Source: Macquaria australasica
Taxonomy: Eukaryota; Chordata; Actinopteri; Centrarchiformes; Percichthyidae
Assembly: GCA_005408345.1 (NCBI GenBank)
Contig: SEMN01000046.1
Coordinates: forward strand, 1,240,001 to 1,304,000
Direction: 5' to 3'
Length of the DNA: 64,000 bases
Below are positions 12,960-24,779 of the stretch, in pieces. Position 1 is the first letter of the stretch. Every line of letters starts with the position of its first letter. The notes beneath the pieces are model-generated. The model ran no database searches, was not told the origin of the DNA, and was given only the letters and a program-made list of their open reading frames with translations. The position numbers were made by a program, and so were the translations under genes.

Positions 12960-13139
12960 TTTTTGGTGGGGTGGTGTGGACTCCGCTATGTTGGCCCGTC
13001 TGATGCCGAGGATGACGTCATGGTCGTTGTTTCGAATGTTGGGAGCTAGCGCTCGGAGGCCGCGCGCCGTGCTGGGGACACAACGTGTGCAAATCTGAAG
13101 CCCGAGGTCGTCGACAGCCCCCGGTACCTTGATTTTCAG
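12960..13139 (+). promoter_or_regulatory. zfand5: zfand5 promoter region and noncoding first exon
   Basis: This is a local CpG- and GC-rich island (for example GAGGCCGCGCGCCGTGCTGG near 13056) in otherwise AT-rich DNA. It ends in a good donor, TTTTCAG|GTACTG, at 13139/13140. The coding exon of zfand5 starts with only three UTR bases before its ATG, so an upstream noncoding exon is needed and this is the natural candidate. I see no clear TATA box. The exact start is unknown. Confidence 0.6.
13013..13020. promoter_or_regulatory. zfand5: perfect CRE palindrome TGACGTCA in zfand5 promoter
   Basis: The full 8-base cAMP response element is present inside the GC-rich zfand5 start region, about 120 bp before the presumed end of exon 1. 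Such sites bind CREB/ATF proteins when close to a start site. This fits a stress- or atrophy-responsive gene such as ZFAND5, but occupancy is inference. Confidence 0.55.
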
Positions 13140-14344
13140 GTACTGTCTTCACCTTAGACCGCTGTGAGAGGCTCCCGCTGTGTGTAACCGGTTTTAAAGC
13201 GGCCAGGACTCTGTCGGGAAGCGCACTGTTTTTGGGCTGGCTGATTATGCTAGCAGTTGAGCTAACGTTAGCCCGCTAACACTAGCGTTTATTCGATTTA
13301 AAACACGAGATTTGTTTACAGGTTGTCGCTAAGGACGCCGTGCTTCTTATTTTCTTGATTTTCATCGTGATGGAAGGCTACCAAGCGAGTTTTGTACTTC
13401 ATTGGTGTCCAGTGTCAGGCGGACAGACCGTCCAGTGAGGCTGTTTGCTAATGTCAGTGTTTGCTTTGAGCTATTCAAGCACAGGACGCCAATTGTTTTC
13501 TGCTGCGGACAAACTCAAACTGGGGACAGTCGGCTGTAAGTTGTTTAGCTGGACTGTAAGCGGCGTAGCGTTAACGTTTGCCAGGTCATCGGTTAATTTG
13601 AGGTTTTCGTGGTTGTTTTGCTTAGACATGTCTTTAGCTGTTCCCTTTTTTTTTTTTGTTAACTTTGTCCTGACCAAAACATCTTGCTGTGCGGCGGAAG
13701 AAAGCATTAACTAGCTGAGCTAGCTTATGCTTTCGCAGATTGTAACTTGCCTTTTACTGCGGAATTGTTCTCGTCTCTTTGTACCTTTTTGTTTTCATTG
13801 CCGTGCACAGCCCTCCACCTAGTTTTTGTGACGATTGCATAGCTTCACGTTACTACTTTAACAACTCCTGGCGCATTGCCCATATATTACAGGAGGGGCA
13901 TTACATTGTTAAGTGATCATTCTTATTTTGTATTTATTTGCTGTCTTATTTTGCCATTAATGCCAGATATTGATTTTGTCTTTTACGTGAATTTAGAAAC
14001 ACCATTTAGACTTACTTCTCAGTTAAGTGTGAGAATGTCCAGTTCTGATTTAGTGGCAGAACTAGACTTTGTCACTCTGTGGACTTAATTTTGGTTGATG
14101 AAGGTACGAACGTGTTGGACAAACCTTCATTACAGCTACAATTAGTAGGCCATAACCCTTAGCTCACAAAGTAACTCACATTTTCTCCAACTCTACTCTC
14201 ATGCTCCAGTGCCAGTCTCCAAGCTCTTTTAGCTAAAGAATGAATAACCATGTAAGCAAATAGGGACTGCTTATCGTTTTGACTAACTTCTGCAACCCCA
14301 TTTTCAGGAATATCCTCTCCCATCCCCCTTACCCCCTCTGTCAG
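13140..14344 (+). other. zfand5: zfand5 5' UTR intron
   Basis: This intron runs from GTACTG at 13140 to the acceptor CCCCTCTGTCAG at 14344. It contains a perfect 12-base palindrome GCTAACGTTAGC (13261-13272), further GTTAAC and CTAGC words up to 13730, and a T-run near 13650. There is no supportable coding exon. Confidence 0.55.
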
Positions 14345-14347
14345 AGC

Positions 14348-17300
14348 ATGGCTCAGGAGACCAATCAGACGCAGGTGCCAATGCTTTGCACTATGGGATG
14401 TGGTTTCTATGGTAACCCCCGCACCAACGGCATGTGCTCGGTCTGCTACAAGGAACACCTTCAGAGACAACAGGGAGGGGGGCGATCCAGCCCCCCGGGA
14501 GAGAAAGGTAGGAAGATGGGAGAGACATGACCTATAAAAAGCCGGGGGGATGCTGGATAATATGAGTCTGTTAGGTGGGAAGAACAGGGGTCACTCAAAA
14601 ACTGTACAGGTATGGGGGACACTTGAATTTGCTAAAAGGGGTTGGAGAACAGAGGCAGCAGTAGCTGCCTACACTGTGGCATCAGAAAGCAAGAGAGCAA
14701 CATCTCCATCTGTTGTTTCACTTTAACTCAAAACACATCTGATCATGGTAGACAAACACGGGCAATGAATGGCTTATAATAAGATACTTAGAAACAAATG
14801 GAAAGTCATCCATGTTCAGGGCCAAAACAACAGGTTCTGTGTTGTTCGTGCTATCGGACTGTTCTGTCCCCACACAGCTGCTACATCACCGGCAGGATCA
14901 CCAGGGTCACCTGGTGTGACTGTGGAGAGTACAACCTCAGAGCCCAGTACAGAGGTGGCGGGAACCCCACCTGAGGAACAAACGACCAGGTATGTGGACT
15001 GACAGATGGGGAATTTGCTCACCCCTGTATTGCTCCAAAGAGTGTTTAATTAACTAAATAATGAGTAGATCAGCACATTGTGTTGGAATGTTCTTTCATT
15101 AGTCCCTTGAATTAAATACGAGCACAAACGCTTGCCTCTGCAGAAATCAGAGATGGTAAGCTACTATATGTATATTCACATCTTACTGTTTAACATACAA
15201 CCTGCTGGGATTATGCTACAGTCCTTTGGCCATTTTTTAACTTCACTTAACTTTTCTGGTAAGAGGTCTTTGCCAGGCAATACAAAATGTTCGGCCAGTT
15301 TTAAGGAGTTCATACACAACAGTGTGCTATACACATCTCCGACCCCATTATACGGACATATTTACATATTTGCAAGCACTAGAATAACTGTCAACCAAGC
15401 ACAATGCAAGGTCATAACTGACTGTGGCACTGTATATTTTATAGCATTTATAGGTGGAATTAAGTTTGTGCCACCTATAAATTGAAAATTTATATGATGG
15501 CTTTGTTTTTTAGAGATTTCTCTGGATTCATTTTGTCTAAATTTGTTGGGGCCTGAGTATCTCTGCTTTGGATTTAAGTTTAGTCTGCACACATTCAATA
15601 TTTAATCAATGGAGATTATGTGCGTTAGATTAAACAAAACTGCATGTTCTTTATCTGTAAAAGTACACACATTATCCCTGTTCATAAGCATATCTTGCTA
15701 CACATTCCCTACATAAAGTGGCTTTTATTATTTATAATGGTTGTATTGACCCGTGGTTTCTTTTTCCTAATGGTTAACAAAGGCAGAATTAACACTATCA
15801 TATAGCTCTCTTGTTTAAAGTTGACACTGAAAGAAAGAGCTGAAGAGTAATGTTCTGTAGTTTTAAAAACTTGCTTGAGGGCCTGTTCTTAAAACTGCTG
15901 CATAATGTTGAATAATTGTTGCAGGCCTAGTTCATTTTTTGTAATTAAGCATTTTGTAAGGGTTCTTGTATGGTTTGCTTTAGACATGCCAATAAATAAT
16001 TCTCTTTGAATTGTAAAATGTATTATGTGATGGGTGAGAAAAAGTATTTGAAGATGATGATGTGTTGGAGTTCTATGAGGCTGTTTTAACTGTTAAAAAA
16101 AAGATTGTTGTGTTATAATATGTGCTGGATTTTTTCTTTATAGATGTAACTGTCATTTGCTGGAAAGAAACCAAACAAAAAGGGACAATAAACCAGGATG
16201 GATCTTTAAAGAAAGAAAATCGGATAGAAGACTAGAGGATTTAATATTTGAGCAGTAATTGTTCTGTAGTATAATATAACAACCATGCCTACATTTCTGA
16301 GTTTCCTGGAAAACACACATTATTATGTGCCCAGTTATCTGAGAAGTTGTTCCAGTGATGGGTTTATTCTTTCCAGTCATTTGTTCCCAGTGTGATGAAC
16401 TTTTGGAATTATCACAAGGGATTTGTGCCTGATCTGTCTGCATGGTCTAATCATGGTTAAATGTGCTGTGTACTGTATGTATGCGCTGTCCCGTTTTCTG
16501 TAGGCCCTGCCTGTTTGTAGTTGCTTGTGTCTTGTCAAGTTGATTGTGATAGCCCCTCAAAGGCATTTCTCAAAGTAGTTTACAGGGAGCGTGCTGAAAC
16601 AGATCCAAGAAATTAGTAGCCAGTCACCAAACAAAACGATGGGGAAAATGTAGGCAGCCAAATCAAACAAGGGGGAAAAAATTCAAAATAGCATTTTTTG
16701 TTATTTGTGGTGTTTATTCGGTTGGAAAAACCTACTTTATTGTTTGGATTGTGTTCACTCCATTTTCACATAGATACCTTTTTAAAAGTCATTCTGGATG
16801 GCAACACGAGCATCTAGGTTGGCTAACTTTTGCAGTCTAACAAAATATACACAAATCTCTCTGCCATACATTTACTTCAAAATTAATTCGTTCTCTTCAA
16901 TCTTAATTAAATGTTTGAATTAAAAAATACTTCCTGTATGGTCTAATTTATTTTTGTTGTTGTTGTGATGTCAGTCCCAGCTCTCCCAGCCCAGTAACTC
17001 AACAGATGACAGCTATGAGCATCTCCCAGGATTCAGCAGCTGTAGACTCTGATCGAGCGGAGGCTGAGGAGGGAGAAGAAGAGGGTACTTCCAACAGCAC
17101 AGGTAAACATCACAGAAAACAGTGGTCCTCTCCCAAATCCATCCCTACACTCTATCCAAATAAAGTGAGTCACACTCTCAGCTATGGAGGGCTCTGCTTA
17201 TTAAGGTGCAGGGTATGAATAAACAGGTAAACCGTGGGATGCCACCCTCTTCCATAAGCATGAATTTAAGATGTTATCCTCGAAAACTAAACATATATTT

Positions 17301-19651
17301 GAACAGGCAGTGGATGAATTGATTTGTGACCATTGTGCTTGTTGGTTCCTTTTTTTGTTTCACCAGAGCCAGTGGGGGAGGCAGCACAGGCGTTGTCTGA
17401 TAATGACCAAACTCCTGATAAAAACAAGAAAAAGAACCGCTGCTTTTCTTGCCGGAAGAAAGTGGGCCTTACTGGTAAGGAAGAGAAGAATTTTGCACAC
17501 ATACATATTGAGTAGACTTCCTAACTACTGACATGGTTTATGAGTCATGACCCTGCTTTGCTGGGATTCTCCACTTGCCTCACAATCACTACCTGGCAGA
17601 GTTTGAATTTCAGAACAGTCCGTTTAACACACAAGCAGTGTGTAGTTTTCGATGAAGTCATTGCACCAGTTGCATGTCACTGATACCTTGTCACCTCATT
17701 TCCTACCAGTTTTATGGCACATAGAGTGGTTGGGAATTTCACAGTCTGTGTCACAACGTGGCCCATTTTTAAATTCACAGCTCTGCCAGACTTCCCTTTT
17801 GTAAATCTGAAGCAAGAACCGTCCTATCAAAATGAAAATTTTGTCAAAAAGCAGTCAGCCAAGGAGATGACACAGTTTGCGAACACGGCCCTTTGAAATG
17901 TTTGAAGACAGTGTGTCTGGAAAGGAATGATATTCTTGGGCTACTGAGATAGACTTACTTTTGATTGTGATGCCATGTCTATTGACATTCAGTGTCTTGA
18001 CACCATTTACAATTACAATGAATGGCACTTGCATAAGAATTATTTACAGTTTGAAATATAAAACAGTTGGAGAGTTTTTCAAATATCTAATGTCTTATCT
18101 AAGCTTTGACTCCCACGTGGTAATTTAGTCTTGTTTCTTCTACCTAAAACTGTTAACAATGGAGTCTAAATGGCCTTCATCTGATCACACATAGACTTCT
18201 GTAAATACCCCAATACTCAAACCAACAGTTCCCTCAGCTGTCTGCCACTTGAGCGAAAAACCTGCTGTCAGAATTTTACCAAAACTAAGAGACATATTAC
18301 TCTTGTTCTAGCTTCTTTACATTGGCTTATTCCTACATTTTGAAATGAGTCATAATCTGCAGCCAGTTTAGAGTGCTCATTAAGATCAGATACTTCACCC
18401 ACATATCTAAAACCCAACTCCCAGTCTATGGTTTGTGTAATGTTTTTTTTCTCCACAACCAAACACTTTGGTACAGAGAGCAACATACTGCAGGTTAGTG
18501 GTGCATTTCACAGTCCCAGGCATTTCAGAGTGTACTGCTGGCCTCCAGCTTTTTGCCAGACTGGATTACCTCAAAGGAGGCTCCAGTCGCCATTTAATGT
18601 TAAAGTAACATTTTGTATTTTAGGCCTGACCCTGACCAAATACCTCAGTATGAATGTGAGAATGCAGCCTGATACTGGCAGTACCCTCAGGGCCTAGTTG
18701 AACTCGGGCTGAGTTGTAGACCTTTATTCATGCCCTGTTTTTAGTTTCTGTTCAAGTGGCATTTTGTTGAACTGTATTTTAACTAATATAAAATATGCCC
18801 CATTTAAAAGCAGTTATAGAGCAGATATACCCAGACTGTGATGTAGGTCAAGAGTAACAGATATGAATTGAACCTTTCAACCCGTAGAGGTCAGTGCAGC
18901 AGTACTTGTCCTCTACATCCACACTACTACGTTTTTGTTTTAAAACTCATAAAGTTTGCTACGTTTACACCTAGCATCCTCACTAATGCGGCCAATTTAA
19001 AACGCTGTTGACCCCGTTTTAGTTTGAAAACTCAGGGATTGAGTTTTAGTGAGGACGGGCGAAAACGGAGACGTTCTAAAACGATGACGCAGACACCCAT
19101 GTTCCCTTCCTGATTGGGTCTTATCAGCCACGACGTGTCCTTCCCTGATTCGTCACGCCCCCATCATGTGACCCTTTCCCCAGACGAAAACAAACGACAT
19201 CAGCCTTGACTACCAGTGGTTAATTCAACATTAATAACGGATTACAACACTTACTTTCAGTAACAGTTCCACCTGGTCGTCAGCCCAAGCAGAGAGATCT
19301 CTGCTCTTACTTTTCTTTAATATGGACGGAGATTATTTCTGAAACGGTGATAAAATGCTTGTGTGTACGGACATAGTTTTTGTTTTAAAACAAAAATGTA
19401 GTAGTGTGGTGTAGCCTTAGTGTGCAAACTCTTTAAATGTGTAATGATGTTTATAATAAAGCTTTAATTTTGACTGACCGTATTTGCTTCTCTTTACTGA
19501 AGGTTTTGACTGTCGCTGCGGCAACCTGTTCTGTGCCATTCACCGTTATTCTGACAAACACGACTGTCCCTATGATTACCGGAGTGCAGCTGCTGCCCGC
19601 ATACGCAAGGAGAACCCCATCGTGGTGGCTGAGAAAATTCAGAAGTTATGA
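14348..19651 (+). CDS. zfand5: AN1-type zinc finger protein 5 (A20 + AN1 domains; 5 coding exons)
   Basis: Exons are 14348-14507, 14878-14989, 16975-17102, 17367-17474 and 19503-19651, giving 218 aa (human about 213). ZFAND5 binds polyubiquitin through its A20 finger and stimulates proteasomal breakdown. It is cytosolic/nuclear and known for muscle atrophy and mRNA-stability roles. All zinc ligands are present. The A20 ligands are Cys14, Cys18, Cys30 and Cys33 within CGFYGNPRTNGMCSVC. The AN1 ligands are Cys159, Cys162, Cys173, Cys175, Cys180, His183, His189 and Cys191. The linker holds a Ser/Thr/Pro-rich part, then VTQQMTAMSIS and an acidic EAEEGEEEG run. VTQQMT.MSIS and GFDCRCGNLFC point to ZFAND5 rather than ZFAND6. 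The ATG is three bases into its exon and begins the conserved MAQETN. Intron 3 (14990-16974) contains a 12-bp hairpin; the last intron (17475-19502) contains a MITE. Confidence 0.96.
15446..15482. repeat. 12-bp perfect inverted repeat in zfand5 intron
   Basis: ATTTATAGGTGG at 15446-15457 pairs exactly with 15471-15482 across a 13-base loop. It could be the core of a short palindromic MITE or chance in AT-rich DNA. Confidence 0.5.
18919..19409. mobile_element. MITE with about 28-bp terminal inverted repeats, in zfand5 last intron
   Basis: The left end 18919-18946 (starting CCACACTACTACG and ending GTTTTAAAAC) matches the reverse complement of 19382-19409 at 27 of 28 positions. The interior of about 440 bp is GC-richer than its surroundings, has no ORF and contains smaller internal inverted pieces. 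This is the form of a non-autonomous DNA transposon. Flanking sequence may extend the inverted repeats imperfectly outward (CTACATCC versus CTACACC), so the true ends and the target duplication are not fixed. The superfamily is unknown; hAT-like is possible. Confidence 0.75.
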
Positions 19652-20700
19652 GAACTGAGTGCAAAAAGAAGTTTCTGACTTTGTGAATTTGAACAATGGC
19701 GACTTGGATGAAAACACCTGATATCATGGCTTCATTTGTTCATGGTAGTCTAAGATGGGCGGGGTGGGGTGGTGAGGTCGCAGCCACTGTGCAGACGCTT
19801 CCCTTACTAGCATCTCCCTCTCTCTCCACGAGTGTTTCTGTGTGTGTGTTTGTATGAAAGTGTGTGTGTGTGTGTGTGTTTGTATGAAAGTATGTGTGCA
19901 CATTTGCATGAGAGTCGGGGAGAGAGCCGTAGGGGCTTGGTGGACATTAGTGTTGCTGTGGGGAGGGAAGGCATTTGATTTTACCCCTTTTTGTTTCTCA
20001 ACTTGGGGGATCGTGTGAGTTTATTTTTATACAATCCCTGTAAGATAGTTGAAATGAGACAGGGCTAAGCTGTTAAGGAATGTGTCACAGCCTGGATAAT
20101 GACACGGAGCTCAATTAAGGTCTAGCAAGTTTAAAAAAATAAATAAATACTTAACTGGGAGATTTCATGTATCAGCAAGACCTTTTAAGGGCTTTGGAAT
20201 ATAATTTTTTCTCCCAGACGGAAAATGATGTCAACTTCTTGTCAAATTGGCTTTTTTTTTCTTCCAACCTCTTTACTCTATGGGTCACCACACGTTGAAC
20301 TCCAAGTCTCAGCATTTTCCAGAATCGTTTCTCTTTGATATATTGACTTATCATACTGATATTGGGTGCATGAACAGTTATTGGAGGGGGGCGGTAGGGG
20401 AGGGCAAGGGTAGGGGATACTGAGAACCTTGACTTAACTGAGTGATTGAATTCTGTGTTTTTATTTTATTTTATTTTTTTCTGTTTTAATGAGCGTATGA
20501 CATCAGAAGATCTATATTAATATATTGTAGTTAGCTTGAATTGTGTGATTGCATTCTATTTATTTTTTATCGTTTGGTTGGTCTGTGCTGGAGGATTGGC
20601 AGCATGTGTCAGCAAATCATTAAGATTTGCACTTAACCTTTTCAATTATATTTAAGTAATTCCATCTTGATTATATAACCATTGAATAAAAAATACACAA
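19652..20700 (+). other. zfand5: zfand5 3' UTR
   Basis: About 1 kb of noncoding sequence follows the stop, ending with AATAAA at 20685-20690. It contains a duplicated TG microsatellite unit (19841-19895), a G-rich piece near 20383-20415 and several AU-rich runs such as CTATTTATTTTTTATC near 20557. The last could act as mRNA instability elements, which is plausible for a stress gene but not shown. Later AATAAA hexamers (21421, 23073) might give longer forms. Confidence 0.55.
20685..20690 (+). terminator. zfand5: candidate poly(A) signal of zfand5
   Basis: AATAAA within CCATTGAATAAAAAATACAC, about 1.03 kb past the stop. Chosen because it is the first canonical hexamer in a sensible position; downstream GT-rich sequence is weak. 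Confidence 0.45.
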
Positions 20701-23700
20701 GCTCTGACACGATGGAGTAGAGTCCAGTTAAGCCGTTACAACTACAATTGTGCAGTAAAATGTCCATTGTTTTGGGATTTGGAAACAAAGCACAACAAAG
20801 TGTGTCAACTGCAGAGCACCTACTCAGTTTTGTTCAGCATCTGGGTCATTTGCAGTTTATATTTGATCTGTAGAGCAGGCTCGCTGAAGAAATTGCCTTC
20901 TTGTTCGACTGATGAGACGTTCTGTTTTAGTAAGGCGGTGTGTTCTCCTTGAATGCCCTTTTCTGTTCTATGGAGTCAGAGTGAAGCTCCATGTTTCTCT
21001 AACCACCAGCAGACCACTGACACATGCTGAATGAAAACTGACCTGGCTCGCAGTTACTCTCCACATTGACACACCTTCTGCTCAGCTAAAGTTAAGATTG
21101 TCGCAATGCTACGGAGTTGCGTGCTGCGCTTTTTAAAATGTGCTCAGATTCAGACGAGTCCTTACTACGAAGACCGCTTCTCGCTAGCTTCTTCTAGGAA
21201 GATCAAATTTAACTTGCATGTGTGCAGTGAAACATACGAGTTACTGCACTGCACAGTTTGAAATGAAGCTGGAATGTTTAAAAAGCCGCACTGCAGTAGC
21301 ACAATGCATGGCCAGAACCTCGAGGTTCAAATTAACAGGACTCTACAGTTTTTTTTCCAAATGTAAATACCATATGGCTCCTATTCATATAGTATAATCT
21401 TAATGTAGATTTTTGCCAGGTAATAAAGGTGGGGGACTAAGGTGAAGAATAGTACTGTGTATAAAAGTGCTTTTCATAATTATCCACAAAAAAAAGTGTG
21501 CCACAAATGGCACTGATCCCCCCCCCACCCCACCCCTCATCTTGTTCCCCTTTTATTTACAAGTTATTTACCACATCATCTGCCCATGTAATGTCTAAAG
21601 TATGTTCAGTAACTGGCTCTACCATGACAGTCTCCTACAGGCCACAAGGCTTCTATTCTACAATACTAGTCAGATTGTTAACCAAGCCCCTTTTAAGCTT
21701 TATTAACCTCGCTCAATAACAGTGTCCCAGCCCACGCTTTTATCCTGTTACTGAAGTCTATTTATAGCATAGCGATATTACTGAAAGTTAAAAAGGCCCC
21801 TTGTGAGATGTAGAGGGACGTTTGAGGTATTATCTTTTTATTATCGAAAGCTTTTCCTTGTAAATGTTGCTTGATCATTAAATATATTTATGAGGGAGCT
21901 GTAGAAAAGTTGCAAGGAATTTGCAGGGTATGCATTTTCAAAATAAGCCAGTGCATAATGTGTTGGATGTGAATGACACTTTTCCTTGTATACACAGAAT
22001 ATCATGATGAACCTGGTTGAGTTTAGTTTCTTTGATTTGAAAATTGGCCTTCATCAGAATACCTGTTTTAAGTCCTAGTGTTTACCTAGGATACGTTGGT
22101 CATCTAAAGCCCTGACTGATTTAATCACCACTTGTGGAAAATTTGAATTCAGAAGGAGTTTATGAGGATTCTTTAGTGACGATTATGTACAAGGATAATT
22201 GTCATATTTAGGGGAACTTGTGGTTGGAGCAGCTCTGCAGTTTGGTGTTTCCTGAGGTGTTATCTTATGTATTCAGAATATTCAAGCTTGCCTGCTGGGT
22301 TGATGACCATTACAAAATATTGTCGCCTACAAAATGCTCAGTTTTTCTTTTACAGGTTCAAAGTCCTTTTCAGAGAAAAAGTCCTTTACTTGGAATGATT
22401 GTTCAGCTATGTAAATCATGAGGATTTCATGGTTTACACTTGCTCTTTTCTATTGACTGCTCATATCAACCCCCCAGCCCGTATTTTCTTAATAAACATG
22501 AGCAGTTTGAATGTAAACCACCATAATTCACATAATAAGCTGTTACGTCATTTAGCAAACTACTTTGCCCTGATATTGACTGTATTTTCTTTCTTACGTT
22601 TTGGGACAGTTGGATCACTAAAATTGTTTTGACTGATGAAGGACTTGGCACCAGCAATTAGGGCAACCATACCAGAATAATCTAGATATTATCAGTACAT
22701 ATACATTTTTCTTCCTTCTGTTCTGTTGCTTTGGTAGAGTTTTGATGTCTTCGGTCCTGTCTTTAGCACAACCTTTCATAGTCAGTGTCATCATCATGCA
22801 GGGGTTTTGATTGATAATGATAAACCTGTCAGTTGTGATGAATCTGTTTGAAATTCAGTTTCACTGCAGAAGTAAAGACAAATGACGATGACTTGATTCA
22901 TTCTGTCTTTCAAGATGAGCTTGAGGGACATCAGATGAAATCTACAATGTTCACAGAGCTGTAGTTCTTGTCCCTTGGCACTCCAGTCCCCCAGAAACAC
23001 CACCAGATATCTTTTTATTTTGTTTTTCTTTAAAGATTTAGGATTGTATGATGTGTAAGAGTAAGTATAAAACAATAAATTCACAAAGTTTATTTTAAAT
23101 TACACTTGTCTTTTGTGTTTATGCATATGTATTTAATTGAATGTTGCTGGCTGAGGATTGAGACGGTTTTCTAGAAAATAAACAATGATTTATTCTTTAA
23201 AAAGTAATATAACATCAATGTCTATATTAAGTGGTCTAAGCATTCGTGATTTCTTTGCTGCTCCAGTACATGTACATGCTGTGGCCCCACTGCTTTGTGC
23301 TTGCATATTGTTTTCAAATACAAAGCAAAACACTACAGGCACAAATGGTGCTACACAATAGCAGCTAATGTTCAGCTGCGATGCATGATGTAAGAGGAAT
23401 TGTCACGAGGGCCACTTAACTGTACTGAATTAAACACACTTATTCTGTGTTATTCATAAAACACAAGTATGTCACCGTGATTTCTTCACATCACAAGATC
23501 AGGGAAAAACTGAACATAGGAATAAGTATAAAAAAAATCAATTTGACCCATCTTGCAAACATTCCACCATACAAGAGTGGCAAAAATAGAAAATAATACA
23601 TCCATTGATCGTGGCCTTTGAAAATCACCAGGCAAGAATCATATCAGTATGCCAGTGCAGCACTGTCAGTCAAAAACAAAACGCATGTACTAAGTAGCCG

Positions 23701-23866
23701 GTGGTATGGGCATTTGTGCCCAGGTATTTAAATCAGGTATGTCACAAAAGTTGTTGGAAAAACATGTTTTGTTTTACACCTTTGTATACCCAATTATGTC
23801 AGTTTCTCTCTGATATTGTTAGTTGCAATAGTGTGATTCATTCCTTCACACAAGGTACAACAATTA

Positions 23867-23908
23867 AAGCCCCTGGACACCCATGGTCCACCCACTGTCC
23901 AGGGGCTT
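23867..23908. repeat. 13-bp perfect hairpin, intergenic
   Basis: AAGCCCCTGGACA at 23867-23879 is exactly complementary to 23896-23908, with a 16-base loop. The stem is GC-rich, unlike the neighbourhood. It may be the end of a palindromic repeat. The stem is too short for a normal pre-miRNA. Confidence 0.55.
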
Positions 23909-24344
23909 GTGTCCTTAGCACCACAAATTAAATTCACCTTCATAGTAATGTCTTACTATTACACAGTATGTCTTAACGTTAAGACTGATGATCTTTCCAG
24001 ACCCTGCCTCACTTGTCCTGTCTGTTGAGGCACCGGTTTGAAATTTGAGTTGGCTGATGCGCAGAGATTCCTTCACTCTAAAACTAAAACTACCTGCATG
24101 GCTTCTTCTGGTTTGGGTGAACGGACCCTTTAACCTGACCATCAAAGTCAAATCAGCCAGAATAACTGAAAACACCTGTGTGGGGGTGTGCAGGGCCTGT
24201 AACAACTGTTTCTTGTGGCCATGGGTGGGCTACATAAAAATAAAAAAAAACAACCAAGCTGAAAGGCTGACATTTGCAGTTCTCTGTAATAAAGGTGGTT
24301 CCTGTGCCAGTAAAGCTTCTTCCTCAGGAACTCACAGGAAATCA

Positions 24345-24346
<2 letters not shown>

Positions 24347-24394
<48 letters not shown>

Positions 24395-24411
24395 TTTGGG
24401 GGGGGGGGGGG
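24347..24411. repeat. (CT)n microsatellite followed by G14 run
   Basis: About 22 CT units (24347-24390), then GTGTTTT and 14 consecutive G (24398-24411). It lies roughly 400 bp upstream of the likely abhd17a start region. Length is likely to vary between individuals, and the G-run could form a quadruplex or be an assembly error point. Confidence 0.9.
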
Positions 24412-24779
24412 CGGGCCATGTATCCAGATATTATATCACAGTTGCCTACACACAGATGCATGATGATGCATCTTGTTCTTCGTTAATAACAAATTTTAAA
24501 AAATAAACTGTAATAGACTCACACCAACTTTAATTAATCACTTTAGTCACCAATACTAAGTAATCGTGATGATTCATGAGCACTAAAGTCAGAAATGATA
24601 TCGCGCCATTTACCGTACTTTTTTCTTCAAAAGTGCAAATGAACAATTAAGTTGAGACGTGTCATCTTTTACGACACCGTCTCCCACTGATAACGCGTTT
24701 CCCTTAATTGTCCAATGGAAACTCCTTACGTCACGTCCTGTCAGCTGTCGCTTCCGGATGCGGTGAAACGGCGGAGAAG

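Noticed and set aside
14348..19651. zfand6 as identity
   Set aside because: VTQQMTAMSIS and GFDCRCGNLFC are ZFAND5-type; ZFAND6 has a different linker and GFECRCGNVYC.
24045..24506. 153-codon plus-strand ORF
   Set aside because: Its second half translates the CT microsatellite and G-run, giving Leu/Ser and Gly repeats; no domain evidence.
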